Shown in pieces: positions 1 through 8,564 of a DNA stretch of 64,000 nt. Source of the DNA: an uncultured Aliiroseovarius sp. Lineage in GTDB: Bacteria; Pseudomonadota; Alphaproteobacteria; Rhodobacterales; Rhodobacteraceae. Under the pieces are notes generated by a model. That model was not told the DNA's origin and did not search any database. It saw nothing but the letters and a program-made list of their open reading frames with translations. A program made the translations under genes and the position numbers. The stretch covers positions 142,848-206,847 of the forward strand of contig NZ_CANLNB010000005.1 of NCBI RefSeq assembly GCF_947492455.1. The letters run 5' to 3'. The first letter of the stretch is position 1. Each line of letters starts with the position of its first letter.

Positions 1-2
1 AA

Positions 3-179
3 GAATGCCGGGTGTCGGCCAGTATTGGTGTTGTGCCGTCGACAAACTATGCAAACCCGGATCAAACCATAATGGCCGAGGACGCGGACAAGGCGCTTTA
101 TGCATCGAAACACGCTGGGCGGGCAGGGTTTACGATTGCGGGTCGACCTGACGCGGTGGGGCGTTCTCTGATGAATTAA
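3..179 (+). CDS. GGDEF-domain protein (diguanylate cyclase), C-terminal end only
   Basis: The gene enters from the left edge in frame 3 and stops with TAA at 177-179. The visible 58 residues read as the end of a GGDEF domain: a VSASIGV strand, then a DADKALYASKHAGRAG helix, which is the usual last helix of diguanylate cyclases, followed by a short tail. Family knowledge: such proteins make cyclic di-GMP from two GTP. The catalytic GGDEF motif lies outside the window, so activity and any sensory domains cannot be judged. Confidence 0.75.
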   Translation, partial: ECRVSASIGVVPSTNYANPDQTIMAEDADKALYASKHAGRAGFTIAGRPDAVGRSLMN

Positions 180-1190
180 CAGATGCCGGGGTGGGTCTCA
201 ACGCAACGTTGCCCCCCTCGCGTCAGAGCGCCAACATCATTGCTATCGCGTGTAATAAAGCGTTCAACGGTCGCTGAAATTGGACGTTTTACTGATGCCG
301 GTTGGTGGAGCTGCACAGGCCGGAGAAATCATCTGTCCTCTCCCTTAGGCATCCATTGAATCGCGCGGAGGTGTCGGAAGCCGATATTCACGCAGATTGA
401 TCGCTTGATTGGGTATTTAGTGGCCTCTCGTTCGCGGGGACATGGACCTAGGAAGGCGGCAATTGCTGCCGACAGATTATGCGTGCTCTGACGGGTGCGT
501 CGATCTGTGTGTCCGTGCGTGCAGATCACGCCCCCGATGGCGTGGTTCGTGTCGTGATTTTCGAGGGGCCGTGTGGTCCCGCGAGGTTTGATGTCGGACA
601 CTAATTGTACTGGCTGAACTCCAATCCGAATAACGGATGTCTGTACATTAGCTGATTTCAAGAGCTCCAACTGGCAGTGCGGGCAGTTTAGAGCTAACCA
701 GTCTCCGCTGAATTTCGCGATTTACTGGGAATTCACAGGGAAATTACGGCTAGTTTTGACTGTGATATGCCAAAACGGGGAAAAGCCACCTGATAAAACT
801 CAAAAAAAGAGGGGTGTTGAAGGCAATTTCCCTGTTAGTGAAACAACAGGGAATATGGTTTTGGATTTTAGGGAAATCCTGCCGCTGATCCTCCGTTTCC
901 TAACCATAGCGGCGGACCATTTCAGTGGGGGAGGATCAACGATTGTCATGGGCTCTCTGCAGACCTCGGAGGCGGCGCAAAAACGACAAAACCAAGGGCT
1001 TATAGTAAGACGATGACGGCCCAGAGTATGGTCAGTCGATGCCGCAGCTGCTACCCGTATTCCAGATATTGGCAAAGCCTTGAGAAGACCGTAGGTTGAG
1101 TTAGTTAGCCTCTGAATCCTGATGCGCAAAACTCAGCATTCAGTGTATGAGCGTTTTGAAAAGGGTAGCGCATCAAGCGTGAAGCAAAAA
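180..1190. other. Gene-poor 1-kb stretch with TTCCCTG/CAGGGAA motifs
   Basis: I see no convincing gene here. Short open frames exist on both strands (for example 329-670 minus and 756-1016 plus), but they lack a ribosome binding site, recognisable motifs and normal codon bias. The stretch is AT-richer than the housekeeping genes. It contains CAGGGAAATT near 737 and an inverted TTCCCTG/CAGGGAA pair at 828-853. The same motif family recurs beside the tRNA-Ser gene at 61951-61979, so this may be the scar of an integrated element. Confidence 0.4.
828..853. repeat. Inverted repeat TTCCCTGTT...AACAGGGAA
   Basis: Nine-base arms TTCCCTGTT (828-836) and AACAGGGAA (845-853) flank an 8-base loop. No U-tract follows, so it is not an obvious terminator. 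A related pair with shorter arms occurs at 61951-61979 next to a recombinase remnant. Confidence 0.5.
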
Positions 1191-3323
1191 ATGAGATTTT
1201 CGAAGTATATCGCCGCGTTACTGGTTTGTCCGACGGTTCTTTTAACGGGGTGTGTAGGAGATGACACATCTTCTGGTGGGGGAGGAGAAACCGGCTCACC
1301 TCCCTCGACGAGTGACGCGCTGCAGGCTTACTTTCTTCAAAGTCTTGATACGGTGCGTGCTGAGGCGAACCGATTGCTCAATGATGACTCGCGGTACCAG
1401 CTTCAAGACACTCCGACTGGTGCCTACGCGGACTTGAATGGGAACGGTGTCTACGATCCCATTGTGGATGTACTATTGAATGGAAGCCCTCTCAGGCATG
1501 CTGGTATTCACTATGCGCATGCTGCGGGCTTAACCGGGGCGGGCGAAGTTATCGCGATCTCGGATGCTGGATTTCTTACGAGCCATGAAACTCTGGCAGG
1601 AAAGACACTGACCACAGGATCAAACTTATTAGTAGATAATCACGGCACTTTTGTCGCATCCGTGGCGGCCGGCAACTCGGATGACATGATTGGCGTTGCC
1701 CCAGAAGCAGATCTGATTTTAGGCAACTTCGGGAGCTTCGAACAGCTGCGCGAAACAGCCTTGAGCGCGGCTTCTCTCGGAGCTGTTGCCCTCAACAATT
1801 CTTGGGGATTTGATGGTTTGGACGCCACGATATCGGACTATAGCGAGATGCAATCATATTCCGGTGCACAAAGCTACATTCAGGGATTGGAAACCTTTGC
1901 CCAAGATGGGATTGTTCTTTTCGCTGTTTCGAATGACAACGAGAATCCCACAATCGGATTGATGGCAGGCTTGCCATTACTCGAGCCAGATCTAGAGGAT
2001 AGTTGGCTCGCTGTCGTCAATGGTGTGCCTGTCATGCAAGATGATGACATTGTTTCTGCTCGACGGGTATCTGGCGCCTGCCTTGAGGCCGCAGCTTGGT
2101 GCATAGCTGCAGATGGAAGTTGGATTGGTGCAACTGCAGGTGGCATAGATAGCTATGCATTTGGCACAGGCACGTCTTATTCTGCTCCACTAGTTGCCGG
2201 AGCACTTGCTCTTTTGGCTGAAGCCTTTCCAACTCTGACACATCAAGACCTTCGGGTTCGACTTCTAGCCACAGCTGACAACAGCTTCACAGGTTTTGAG
2301 ACGAGTGGCTCAGTGGAACTGGCCGATGGGTTTTATCACGACTACAGCGACGAGTGGGGGCACGGGTTTATAGATGTAGCGGCCGCGCTGTTGCCAATTG
2401 GGCAGCCCGTGGTGACGCTGGAAAGCGGTTTCGAGTTGGACGTTGGACGAGATCCGTTAGCCGCTTCTGGTGGTGCTAGTGGTGATGCGGTTGCCCGCGC
2501 CCTGAATGGGGTTGAAGTTGTCAGTCTGGATGCCTTTTCAGCACCGTTTGCAATCGAAGCATCTTCCCTAGTCGCGCAGCGATCGTCTGCTCCACTATTC
2601 TCTCCCAGTGAGCTTCATAAAAGGGATCGTCTTAAGGAAAGCAGCTTCCGTAGAGATGCTTTTTTTGGTCAAGGTGTCAGGGTGCCGCTTCAGGGGGGGG
2701 AGTCAGATCTCGAAATATCCTACTATAATAGCAGTTTAAGTGGTGTAGATTCTTATGGACTAGGCCTTAGTCGCACATTTGATTTTAGCAATGCTTCCTT
2801 GCAGCTGAGTGCAGGCATTGGGCATGACACAGCAAACTTGCTTTCGACATGGAATGGCAGTTCAAGCTCAACGCTCTTTACTGTTGGGATGGCATATGCC
2901 GCGAATTTGTCTAGCAGCACCAGCGCCAGTTTTGAAGTTGGTTACGCATCGGGCCGAGAGGCTTCTATGTTAGCCCAACCCGCAGATGTATTAATGAACT
3001 CAGCTACTCTCTCGCTATCACACAGGAATGCTTTCACGCGAAACGATACTATTTCAATTTCGCTTTCCTTACCTGCGGCAGTCACTTCAGGAAGTACGTC
3101 TCTTTCACTTCCCACGTTTTCTGAGACGAACAAGATTGTCTACACTAACATTCCGGTCAGTCTCGCACCCGAACGGCGCGAAATGCAGTTGTCGTTGACC
3201 TATGAGCGTCCTATTGCATCTGGGGCTACTTTAGGCCTGACCTTGCGGCATGCCGAGAACCAAGGCAACATTTCGGGAGCCCGAGACACCGGAGTTCTGT
3301 TCACGCTAAATAGGGTTTTTTGA
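1191..3323 (+). CDS. Subtilisin-like (S8) serine protease lipoprotein with C-terminal beta-barrel-like region
   Basis: A 710-residue protein from ATG 1191. I chose this start because it gives a compact lipoprotein signal peptide with lipobox LLTGC (Cys21); in-frame starts at 1122 and GTG 1179 only add a polar extension, and none has a strong ribosome binding site. An S8 peptidase domain follows: Asp125 in AISDAGF, His151 in NHGTFVAS and Ser329 in GTSYSAP fit the Asp-His-Ser triad. From about residue 500 the sequence is rich in alternating Ser/Thr/aromatic strands and ends in Phe, as in autotransporter or outer-membrane barrels. A lipobox on a putative autotransporter is uncommon. The gene is AT-richer than its neighbours, suggesting transfer. 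The substrate is unknown. Confidence 0.8.
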   Translation: MRFSKYIAALLVCPTVLLTGCVGDDTSSGGGGETGSPPSTSDALQAYFLQSLDTVRAEANRLLNDDSRYQLQDTPTGAYADLNGNGVYDPIVDVLLNGSPLRHAGIHYAHAAGLTGAGEVIAISDAGFLTSHETLAGKTLTTGSNLLVDNHGTFVASVAAGNSDDMIGVAPEADLILGNFGSFEQLRETALSAASLGAVALNNSWGFDGLDATISDYSEMQSYSGAQSYIQGLETFAQDGIVLFAVSNDNENPTIGLMAGLPLLEPDLEDSWLAVVNGVPVMQDDDIVSARRVSGACLEAAAWCIAADGSWIGATAGGIDSYAFGTGTSYSAPLVAGALALLAEAFPTLTHQDLRVRLLATADNSFTGFETSGSVELADGFYHDYSDEWGHGFIDVAAALLPIGQPVVTLESGFELDVGRDPLAASGGASGDAVARALNGVEVVSLDAFSAPFAIEASSLVAQRSSAPLFSPSELHKRDRLKESSFRRDAFFGQGVRVPLQGGESDLEISYYNSSLSGVDSYGLGLSRTFDFSNASLQLSAGIGHDTANLLSTWNGSSSSTLFTVGMAYAANLSSSTSASFEVGYASGREASMLAQPADVLMNSATLSLSHRNAFTRNDTISISLSLPAAVTSGSTSLSLPTFSETNKIVYTNIPVSLAPERREMQLSLTYERPIASGATLGLTLRHAENQGNISGARDTGVLFTLNRVF

Positions 3324-3969
3324 GAGCAGACGTAAATGGCGACCGAAGATGTGACGTCTGAGCTATTCCCCGATGTTTGGATAAGTTTGAGCGTAATTTT
3401 AGCGACTCTCTGCTCTCGCTGATCGGGTTTCCTGTTTTCTGTATCCAACTGGTAAACTACTGGCGGGCGGCTTGTCGCTATGAAAGCAGCAAGCCTACCC
3501 GCGTTCGCGCTTGTCGCCCCGCCTTGAACACGGGGCGCATTGTCGGTCAAAAACGACCGCTCAAGCCAAAACTCGTTGAGCGTGAAGCCTAGATCCCGAT
3601 CTTTCACCCTTGTGCAATGAGCAGAACCATTCACCTAGACACACTGAACACTCGCGCCCAAGCCGCCAATGCGTGGCTCAGAAACGTCGTTGGAATGAGA
3701 GAGCGCGGGTAATACTGGAAAACATAACACCCCACCAACCGAAAGAGTTCTTTGCAATTTCGCCCCCTTGTGACCTTAGAAGGAACTAAAACCAGATTTC
3801 TCGATCTCTCAAACTGGGAAGACGTAATTGGTGGACAGAGACACGTCGTCCAAATCAGCCGCAATGGTCTCCGAAAGCGCGTCTCTACCTACCAGGTCAT
3901 TTGGGAATTCTTTGAATACCCCGCGCAATACCGGTCAGCTAAGAGAGACAACTAAACAAGGGATGTGGG
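3324..3969. other. Gene-poor stretch between protease and tRNA-Glu
   Basis: No open frame here has convincing coding character. Candidates at 3377-3592, 3752-3955 (plus) and 3200-3634 (minus) overlap one another or the protease and match no family I know. Probably decayed or spacer DNA of the accessory segment that ends at the tRNA-Glu genes. Confidence 0.4.
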
Positions 3970-4044
3970 TGGCAGCCCGTAGGGGAATCGAACCCCTCTT
4001 TCCAGGTTGAAAACCTGGCGTCCTAACCGATAGACGAACGGGCC
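3970..4044 (-). tRNA. tRNA-Glu (anticodon TTC), copy 1
   Basis: The minus strand folds into a full cloverleaf of 75 nt: acceptor GGCCCGT pairs with ACGGGCT (closing G-U), D stem GTCT/GGAC, anticodon loop TTTTCAA with TTC, and T loop TTCGATT. The 3' CCA is encoded (position 3970 is the terminal A). It is identical to the copy at 4194-4268. Confidence 0.97.
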
Positions 4045-4193
4045 ACGCTGTTGGTAGGCGGCTTATAAGGCCAGCCGAATTGTGAGCGCAAGAGCTGAAA
4101 TGCGGGAAAGGCGAAAAAAATCCAAAGCGGTGTTCATGCCGTGCAATTACGGCACCGAGTGCGATGGAAGACTAATTTCGATCTGGGAGAAAA

Positions 4194-4268
4194 TGGCAGC
4201 CCGTAGGGGAATCGAACCCCTCTTTCCAGGTTGAAAACCTGGCGTCCTAACCGATAGACGAACGGGCC
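4194..4268 (-). tRNA. tRNA-Glu (anticodon TTC), copy 2
   Basis: A 75-nt cloverleaf identical to the copy 224 bp downstream on the same strand, with encoded CCA. Identity continues only a few bases into the 5' flank (CCACGCTGT), so this is a tandem duplication of the tRNA unit. Copy 2 is the upstream one in the direction of transcription. Confidence 0.97.
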
Positions 4269-4356
4269 ACGCTGTGGTGAGGGGTTTCTATGTCAAAGCC
4301 CCAACCCGTGCAAGAGGCATTTTCACTTTTTTCGACGATCGGAAAATATACTATTT

Positions 4357-6105
4357 TCAGGCCTTTGCGGCATCTTCCAAGCGTAGCTGCGGGCTGAGCC
4401 GTCCCTGCCAATGATTCACTTCGAGTCGTCCCGCCAGATGGAACCTGACGCCGCCATGCTGTTCCAACATGGGGCCAAGCGGTCCGTCAAAGGCGCCAAA
4501 GGCAATCGCGTCGATCCGCGTGCCTAGGCCGTCTCCAAAGCTGACCTTCAGATGATTTTGGCCGACTCGTTTGGCAAACAGGATCTGCACATCCGGAAAC
4601 GCAAAGCGTGGGGCGGGGGCGGAGGCCCCGAACGGGCCAGCTTCTTCCAGCTGTTCGATCAGATCGACCGATGCTGCAGATGGCATAAGGATACCATCCA
4701 GCTTCAGGTCCGCGGCGCCCAGTTCCCCGGCCCCTTGCTTTTCCATAAGCTCGCTGAGGCGCGCCATGGCAGGTTCCAATTGGTCGCGGGTCAGGCTGAG
4801 GCCCGCGGCCATTTTATGCCCGCCGCCTTTTTCGATCAGACCGTCTGCGGCCAGCTTCTGAATCGCCGCGCCAAGATCGATGCCGGTGACAGATCGCCCT
4901 GACCCTTTGCCGTCATCCCCATCAAATCCAATGACAATCGCGGGGCGGTTGGTGGCTTCTTTTAGGCGGCTGGCGACAATGCCAACGACACCGGGATGCC
5001 AGCCGCCCCCTGCGGCCCAGACCAGCGGGGCATCTAGCCCGCGATCCTCGGCCTGATCTATGGCCAGTTCTTGTACGCGGGCCTCGATTTCACGGCGTTC
5101 GGCGTTGAGTTCGTTCAGCCTTTCGGCGATCGACTGGGCTTCATTCGCATCGGTTGTGGACAGCAAGCGAGCGCCCAAATCCGCCTTGCCAATCCGTCCG
5201 CCAGCGTTTACGCGCGGCCCCAGAAGATAGCCCAGATGATAGGCGCGGGGGGCTTCATTCAGGCCAGCGACATCCGCCAGCGCGACCATGCCGGGGCGCG
5301 CGCGCCGCGCCATGATTTTCAGCCCTTGGCGCACAAGGGCGCGGTTGGCGTCAATCAGCGGGGCGACGTCGGCCACGGTGCCAAGCGCCACAAGGTCGAG
5401 CATCGAGATTAGGTCCGGTCCAGAGCGTCCCGCCTCGCGCAGCAGGCGGCCCAGTTCGACCAGCACAAGGAACACCACACCGGCCGCGCAGAGGTATCCC
5501 GGCGCGTCGGCCTCGTCCTGTCGGTTCGGGTTCACCACGGCGATGGCGTCGGGAAGAGTTTCGGCCCCAAGGTGGTGGTCCAGCACGATCACATCGGCGC
5601 CCTTCGCACGGGCGGCAGCGATGGGTTCAAAGCTGAGCGTGCCGCAATCCACGCAAATGATCAGGCTGTGATCGGCGGCCAGTTTTTCCATCGCGGGTGT
5701 GTTGGGGCCATAGCCTTCTTCAATCCGGTCTGGGATATACAGCGTGACCTGCCGATTGAACTGTCGAAACCAGTCGATCAGCAAGGTTGCCGATGTCGCG
5801 CCATCCACGTCGTAATCGGCGAAAATGGCGACCCGCTCGGATTGGTCCAGAGCGGTCAGGATGCGGGCGGCGGCTTTGTCCATGTCCTTCAGCTTGCGCG
5901 GATCGGGCAGAAGATCGCGCAGGGTCGGGTCCAGAAAACCGGTCGCTTCGTGCGGGGGGATGCCGCGTTGGGCCAGAAGTGTACACAGGGCAGCAGGCAG
6001 TTGGGTGTGCTGGCCAATGGCCTCGGCCTGACGTTCGACCTCGGCCGTGGGACCAAGCCATTTGCGCCCGGTCAGAGAGCTTTCAACTCCAAGGAATGCG
6101 CTCAT
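4357..6105 (-). CDS. recJ: Single-stranded-DNA-specific 5'-3' exonuclease RecJ
   Basis: A 582-residue DHH-family phosphoesterase, typical RecJ length. Metal-binding motifs are intact: DYDVDG (97-102), DHH (176-178) and DHHA1 motif GGGHKMAAG (427-435), followed by the C-terminal OB-like region. Family role: degrades 5'-ended single-stranded DNA in recombination (RecFOR pathway), mismatch and base-excision repair. Its ATG overlaps the end of the upstream hydrolase gene by 4 bp, so it is the last gene of a translationally coupled trio glpX-hydrolase-recJ. Confidence 0.95.
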   Translation of the reverse strand: MSAFLGVESSLTGRKWLGPTAEVERQAEAIGQHTQLPAALCTLLAQRGIPPHEATGFLDPTLRDLLPDPRKLKDMDKAAARILTALDQSERVAIFADYDVDGATSATLLIDWFRQFNRQVTLYIPDRIEEGYGPNTPAMEKLAADHSLIICVDCGTLSFEPIAAARAKGADVIVLDHHLGAETLPDAIAVVNPNRQDEADAPGYLCAAGVVFLVLVELGRLLREAGRSGPDLISMLDLVALGTVADVAPLIDANRALVRQGLKIMARRARPGMVALADVAGLNEAPRAYHLGYLLGPRVNAGGRIGKADLGARLLSTTDANEAQSIAERLNELNAERREIEARVQELAIDQAEDRGLDAPLVWAAGGGWHPGVVGIVASRLKEATNRPAIVIGFDGDDGKGSGRSVTGIDLGAAIQKLAADGLIEKGGGHKMAAGLSLTRDQLEPAMARLSELMEKQGAGELGAADLKLDGILMPSAASVDLIEQLEEAGPFGASAPAPRFAFPDVQILFAKRVGQNHLKVSFGDGLGTRIDAIAFGAFDGPLGPMLEQHGGVRFHLAGRLEVNHWQGRLSPQLRLEDAAKA

Positions 6106-6653
6106 GCAAGCACCTGATCGGTGGCGACTACGGTGGCGAATTCGCCGTTCAACTGGTCCAGAGCTGCGGTATGGATGTCCTCAGCGGATGGGGCTGGTCC
6201 ATCGCGCCAGGCGCTGTCCGCATTGCCCGTGAAGGCCGCGCAGGCGTCGTGGACCAGCGTCACGTCAAAGCCCAGATTGGCCGCCATGCGGGTGGTGGTC
6301 GAGACACAATGGGGGGTCGTCAGGCCACAGATTGTAACCCTCTCAACATCCTGCTTTCGCAGCATTTTTTCAAGATCTGTGCCGATGAAACCCGAGTTCA
6401 CATTCTTGGCCATGACCGTCTCGCCCTCGCGCGGGGCGACCATGGACTTCAGGGCCACAAGTCCGCCATCTGGGTGCAGGGGGCTGCCCGGCGTGGTCGA
6501 CAGGTGCTGAATGTGAAAAACGGGCGCATTTTGCGCCCGCCAATGGGTCAGAAGCCGGGCGGCGTTGGCCTCGGCGTCCGGATTGTTGCGCGTGCCCCAG
6601 AACGGGTCGTCAAACCCTTCCTGAATGTCGATCAGGATCAGGGCACCCAGCAT
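6102..6653 (-). CDS. Isochorismatase-family cysteine hydrolase
   Basis: 183 residues from ATG 6653, which overlaps the glpX stop codon by one base; longer in-frame extensions lie inside glpX and are out-of-frame noise. The family triad is visible: Asp9 in LIDIQ, Lys83 in MAKNVNSGF and Cys116 in TPHCVST. Such proteins hydrolyse amides or enol ethers (nicotinamidase, ureidoacrylate or N-carbamoyl substrates). The sequence alone does not identify the substrate. Transcribed with glpX and recJ. Confidence 0.85.
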   Translation of the reverse strand: MLGALILIDIQEGFDDPFWGTRNNPDAEANAARLLTHWRAQNAPVFHIQHLSTTPGSPLHPDGGLVALKSMVAPREGETVMAKNVNSGFIGTDLEKMLRKQDVERVTICGLTTPHCVSTTTRMAANLGFDVTLVHDACAAFTGNADSAWRDGPAPSAEDIHTAALDQLNGEFATVVATDQVLA

Positions 6654-7618
6654 CAAGCGACCGGGTTGCGATAGATCATACGACGGACCGAGCCGGTTTT
6701 CGAACGCATCAGCAGCGTTTCGGTCGTCAGCCAGCCGGGCTCGCGTTTGATGCCCGAAACGATCGAGCCATCGGTCACGCCGGTCGCGGCAAAGATCACG
6801 TCCGCTGTGACCATCTCGTCGCGCGAATAGATGCGGTCCAAATCGGTGATGCCGGCTTTGGCAGCACGGCCACGTTCGTCGTCGTTGCGGAAGGTCAGCT
6901 GACCCCACATCTGACCGCCCATGCATTTCAGCGCGGACGCTGCCAGAACGCCTTCAGGCGCACCGCCGCGACCCATATACATGTCGATGCCGGTGATGTC
7001 GGCTTCGGCACAGTGGATCACGCCAGCCACGTCACCATCGGTGATCAGGCGGATGGCGGCGCCGGTCGAGCGGATGCCTTCGATCATTTCTTCGTGGCGC
7101 GGACGCTCCAGAACACAGACGGTGATGTCCTTGGTCTCGCAACCTTTGGCCTTGGCCAGAGCTTCGACACGCTCTTTCGGCGACATGGCCAGCGACACGA
7201 CGTCTTTGGGGTAGCCCGGGCCGATGGCCAGCTTTTCCATGTAGACGTCGGGGGCGTGCAACAGCGTGCCGCGCGGGGCCATCGCGATTACGGTCAGTGC
7301 GTTCGGCATGTCTTTGGCGGTCAGCGTGGTGCCTTCCAGCGGGTCCAGCGCGATGTCGACGGCGGGGCCTTCGCCAGTGCCGACTTCTTCGCCGATGTAC
7401 AGCATCGGGGCTTCGTCGCGTTCACCTTCGCCGATCACAACGGTGCCTTGGATTTCCAGCAGGTTCAGCTGGTCACGCATGGCGTTCACGGCGGCTTGGT
7501 CTGCGGCTTTTTCGTCCCCGCGACCCACAAGGTCGGCACTGGCCATGGCAGCGGCTTCGGAAACACGGGCCAAACCAAGCGAAAGCATACGGTCGGCGAA
7601 AACGACTTTATCGGCCAT
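6653..7618 (-). CDS. glpX: Class II fructose-1,6-bisphosphatase
   Basis: 321 residues from ATG 7618, preceded by GAGG about 11 bases upstream; a TTG at 7627 would add three residues and is less likely. Hallmarks of the lithium-sensitive class II family are present: GRGDEKAAD (about 33-41), GEGERDEAPM (63-72) and the metal/substrate motif DPLEGTT (92-98). It removes the 1-phosphate from fructose 1,6-bisphosphate in gluconeogenesis. First gene of the coupled glpX-hydrolase-recJ unit. Confidence 0.93.
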   Translation of the reverse strand: MADKVVFADRMLSLGLARVSEAAAMASADLVGRGDEKAADQAAVNAMRDQLNLLEIQGTVVIGEGERDEAPMLYIGEEVGTGEGPAVDIALDPLEGTTLTAKDMPNALTVIAMAPRGTLLHAPDVYMEKLAIGPGYPKDVVSLAMSPKERVEALAKAKGCETKDITVCVLERPRHEEMIEGIRSTGAAIRLITDGDVAGVIHCAEADITGIDMYMGRGGAPEGVLAASALKCMGGQMWGQLTFRNDDERGRAAKAGITDLDRIYSRDEMVTADVIFAATGVTDGSIVSGIKREPGWLTTETLLMRSKTGSVRRMIYRNPVA

Positions 7619-7718
7619 AAGGGGCAATCCTCACTGTCTCTAGTTGCTTTCCGGTTTAAGGGCCGGTGGGGGCAGGGGCAAGGGCATTACGCGACGAAAA
7701 GGCACGGTTGCGAAGGTT

Positions 7719-8480
7719 TCAGGTGGCAAAGCGCAGGTCGGGACTGCGGATGAGCCCCTGAAACAGAAGCGCGATCATGGTTCCGTTCAGGATGTGCCAG
7801 ATGAAATGGGTACCGATTGGCCAGATTTCGCACAGGTGCATGTCAAACGTGCGGAAGGTGAGCGAGATCATGAAGATCACCGTGGCCGCGGTGATCCACG
7901 GTGCAATTTCGTGTCCGTTGCGGCGGGTCAGGAAGGTGAACGCCAAGAGCGCCAGCACGGCGGGCAGATACTGTTCGGATCCATTGAGCAGGCTGTTTGC
8001 TTCGGCGTGATCATGGGGGGCGTCGCCAGAGATTGAGGGTGCGGCGGGCGTAGTCTCTTCGGTCGCAATGCTGTCGCTGGTTTGACTGCCAGAGCCATCG
8101 CCCCCGAAAGCAAACAGCACCGCGATGACTGCGGCCACCACGGCGACCCCAATTCCGATGCGTCCGGGGCGAATACCCGCCACCCGGCGCAGGGCGACCA
8201 AAACGAACAGCAGGACGAAAGTCCAGATTGGGATCACATCCGCCAGACTGGACCACGCATTCGCAAAGGTATGAAACAGGAAACTGCCAATGCCAATCAT
8301 GCCAGCCAGCAAGATCAGGACCATGGTCATCGGGTCCAGCCGATCCCGGCGCTTGGCCTCGATCCAGCCCCAAAGGGCGGCAAGGATGAACGCAAGGTTC
8401 GAGATCGCATTCAGCGGTTCCGCCCAGAAGGCCGCGCTGACGCGTTCGCAGTAGATATCGATTGGGGTGAACCAGTCCAT
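7719..8480 (-). CDS. Ceramidase-family (CREST) integral membrane protein
   Basis: 253 residues with about seven hydrophobic segments. Motifs resemble the alkaline ceramidase / CREST superfamily: YCER near the N-terminus, NAISNLAF, a GIGSFLFHTFA histidine segment and a C-terminal THFIWHILNG histidine pair, the usual zinc-dependent hydrolase scaffold. A polar Ser/Thr/His-rich insert of about 45 residues (roughly 125-168) separates the middle helices and looks atypical. Family role: amide hydrolysis of sphingoid or related lipids; the actual substrate here is unknown. Lies 84 bp downstream of hom on the same strand. Confidence 0.75.
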   Translation of the reverse strand: MDWFTPIDIYCERVSAAFWAEPLNAISNLAFILAALWGWIEAKRRDRLDPMTMVLILLAGMIGIGSFLFHTFANAWSSLADVIPIWTFVLLFVLVALRRVAGIRPGRIGIGVAVVAAVIAVLFAFGGDGSGSQTSDSIATEETTPAAPSISGDAPHDHAEANSLLNGSEQYLPAVLALLAFTFLTRRNGHEIAPWITAATVIFMISLTFRTFDMHLCEIWPIGTHFIWHILNGTMIALLFQGLIRSPDLRFAT

Positions 8481-8564
8481 GAGCGCCTCCTGTGGGTGAG
8501 GTCACTCTGGCCGGACCGGCGGGGCCGGTCCAGTGCCAATACAGCTGACGTTGCGCGAGGGCGC

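Noticed and set aside
329..670. Minus-strand frame of 113 codons in the left gene-poor region
   Set aside because: No ribosome binding site, no recognisable motif and unlike any family I know; treated as non-coding.
756..1016. Plus-strand frame of 86 codons before the protease
   Set aside because: It runs through the TTCCCTG inverted repeat and lacks start signals and conserved features.
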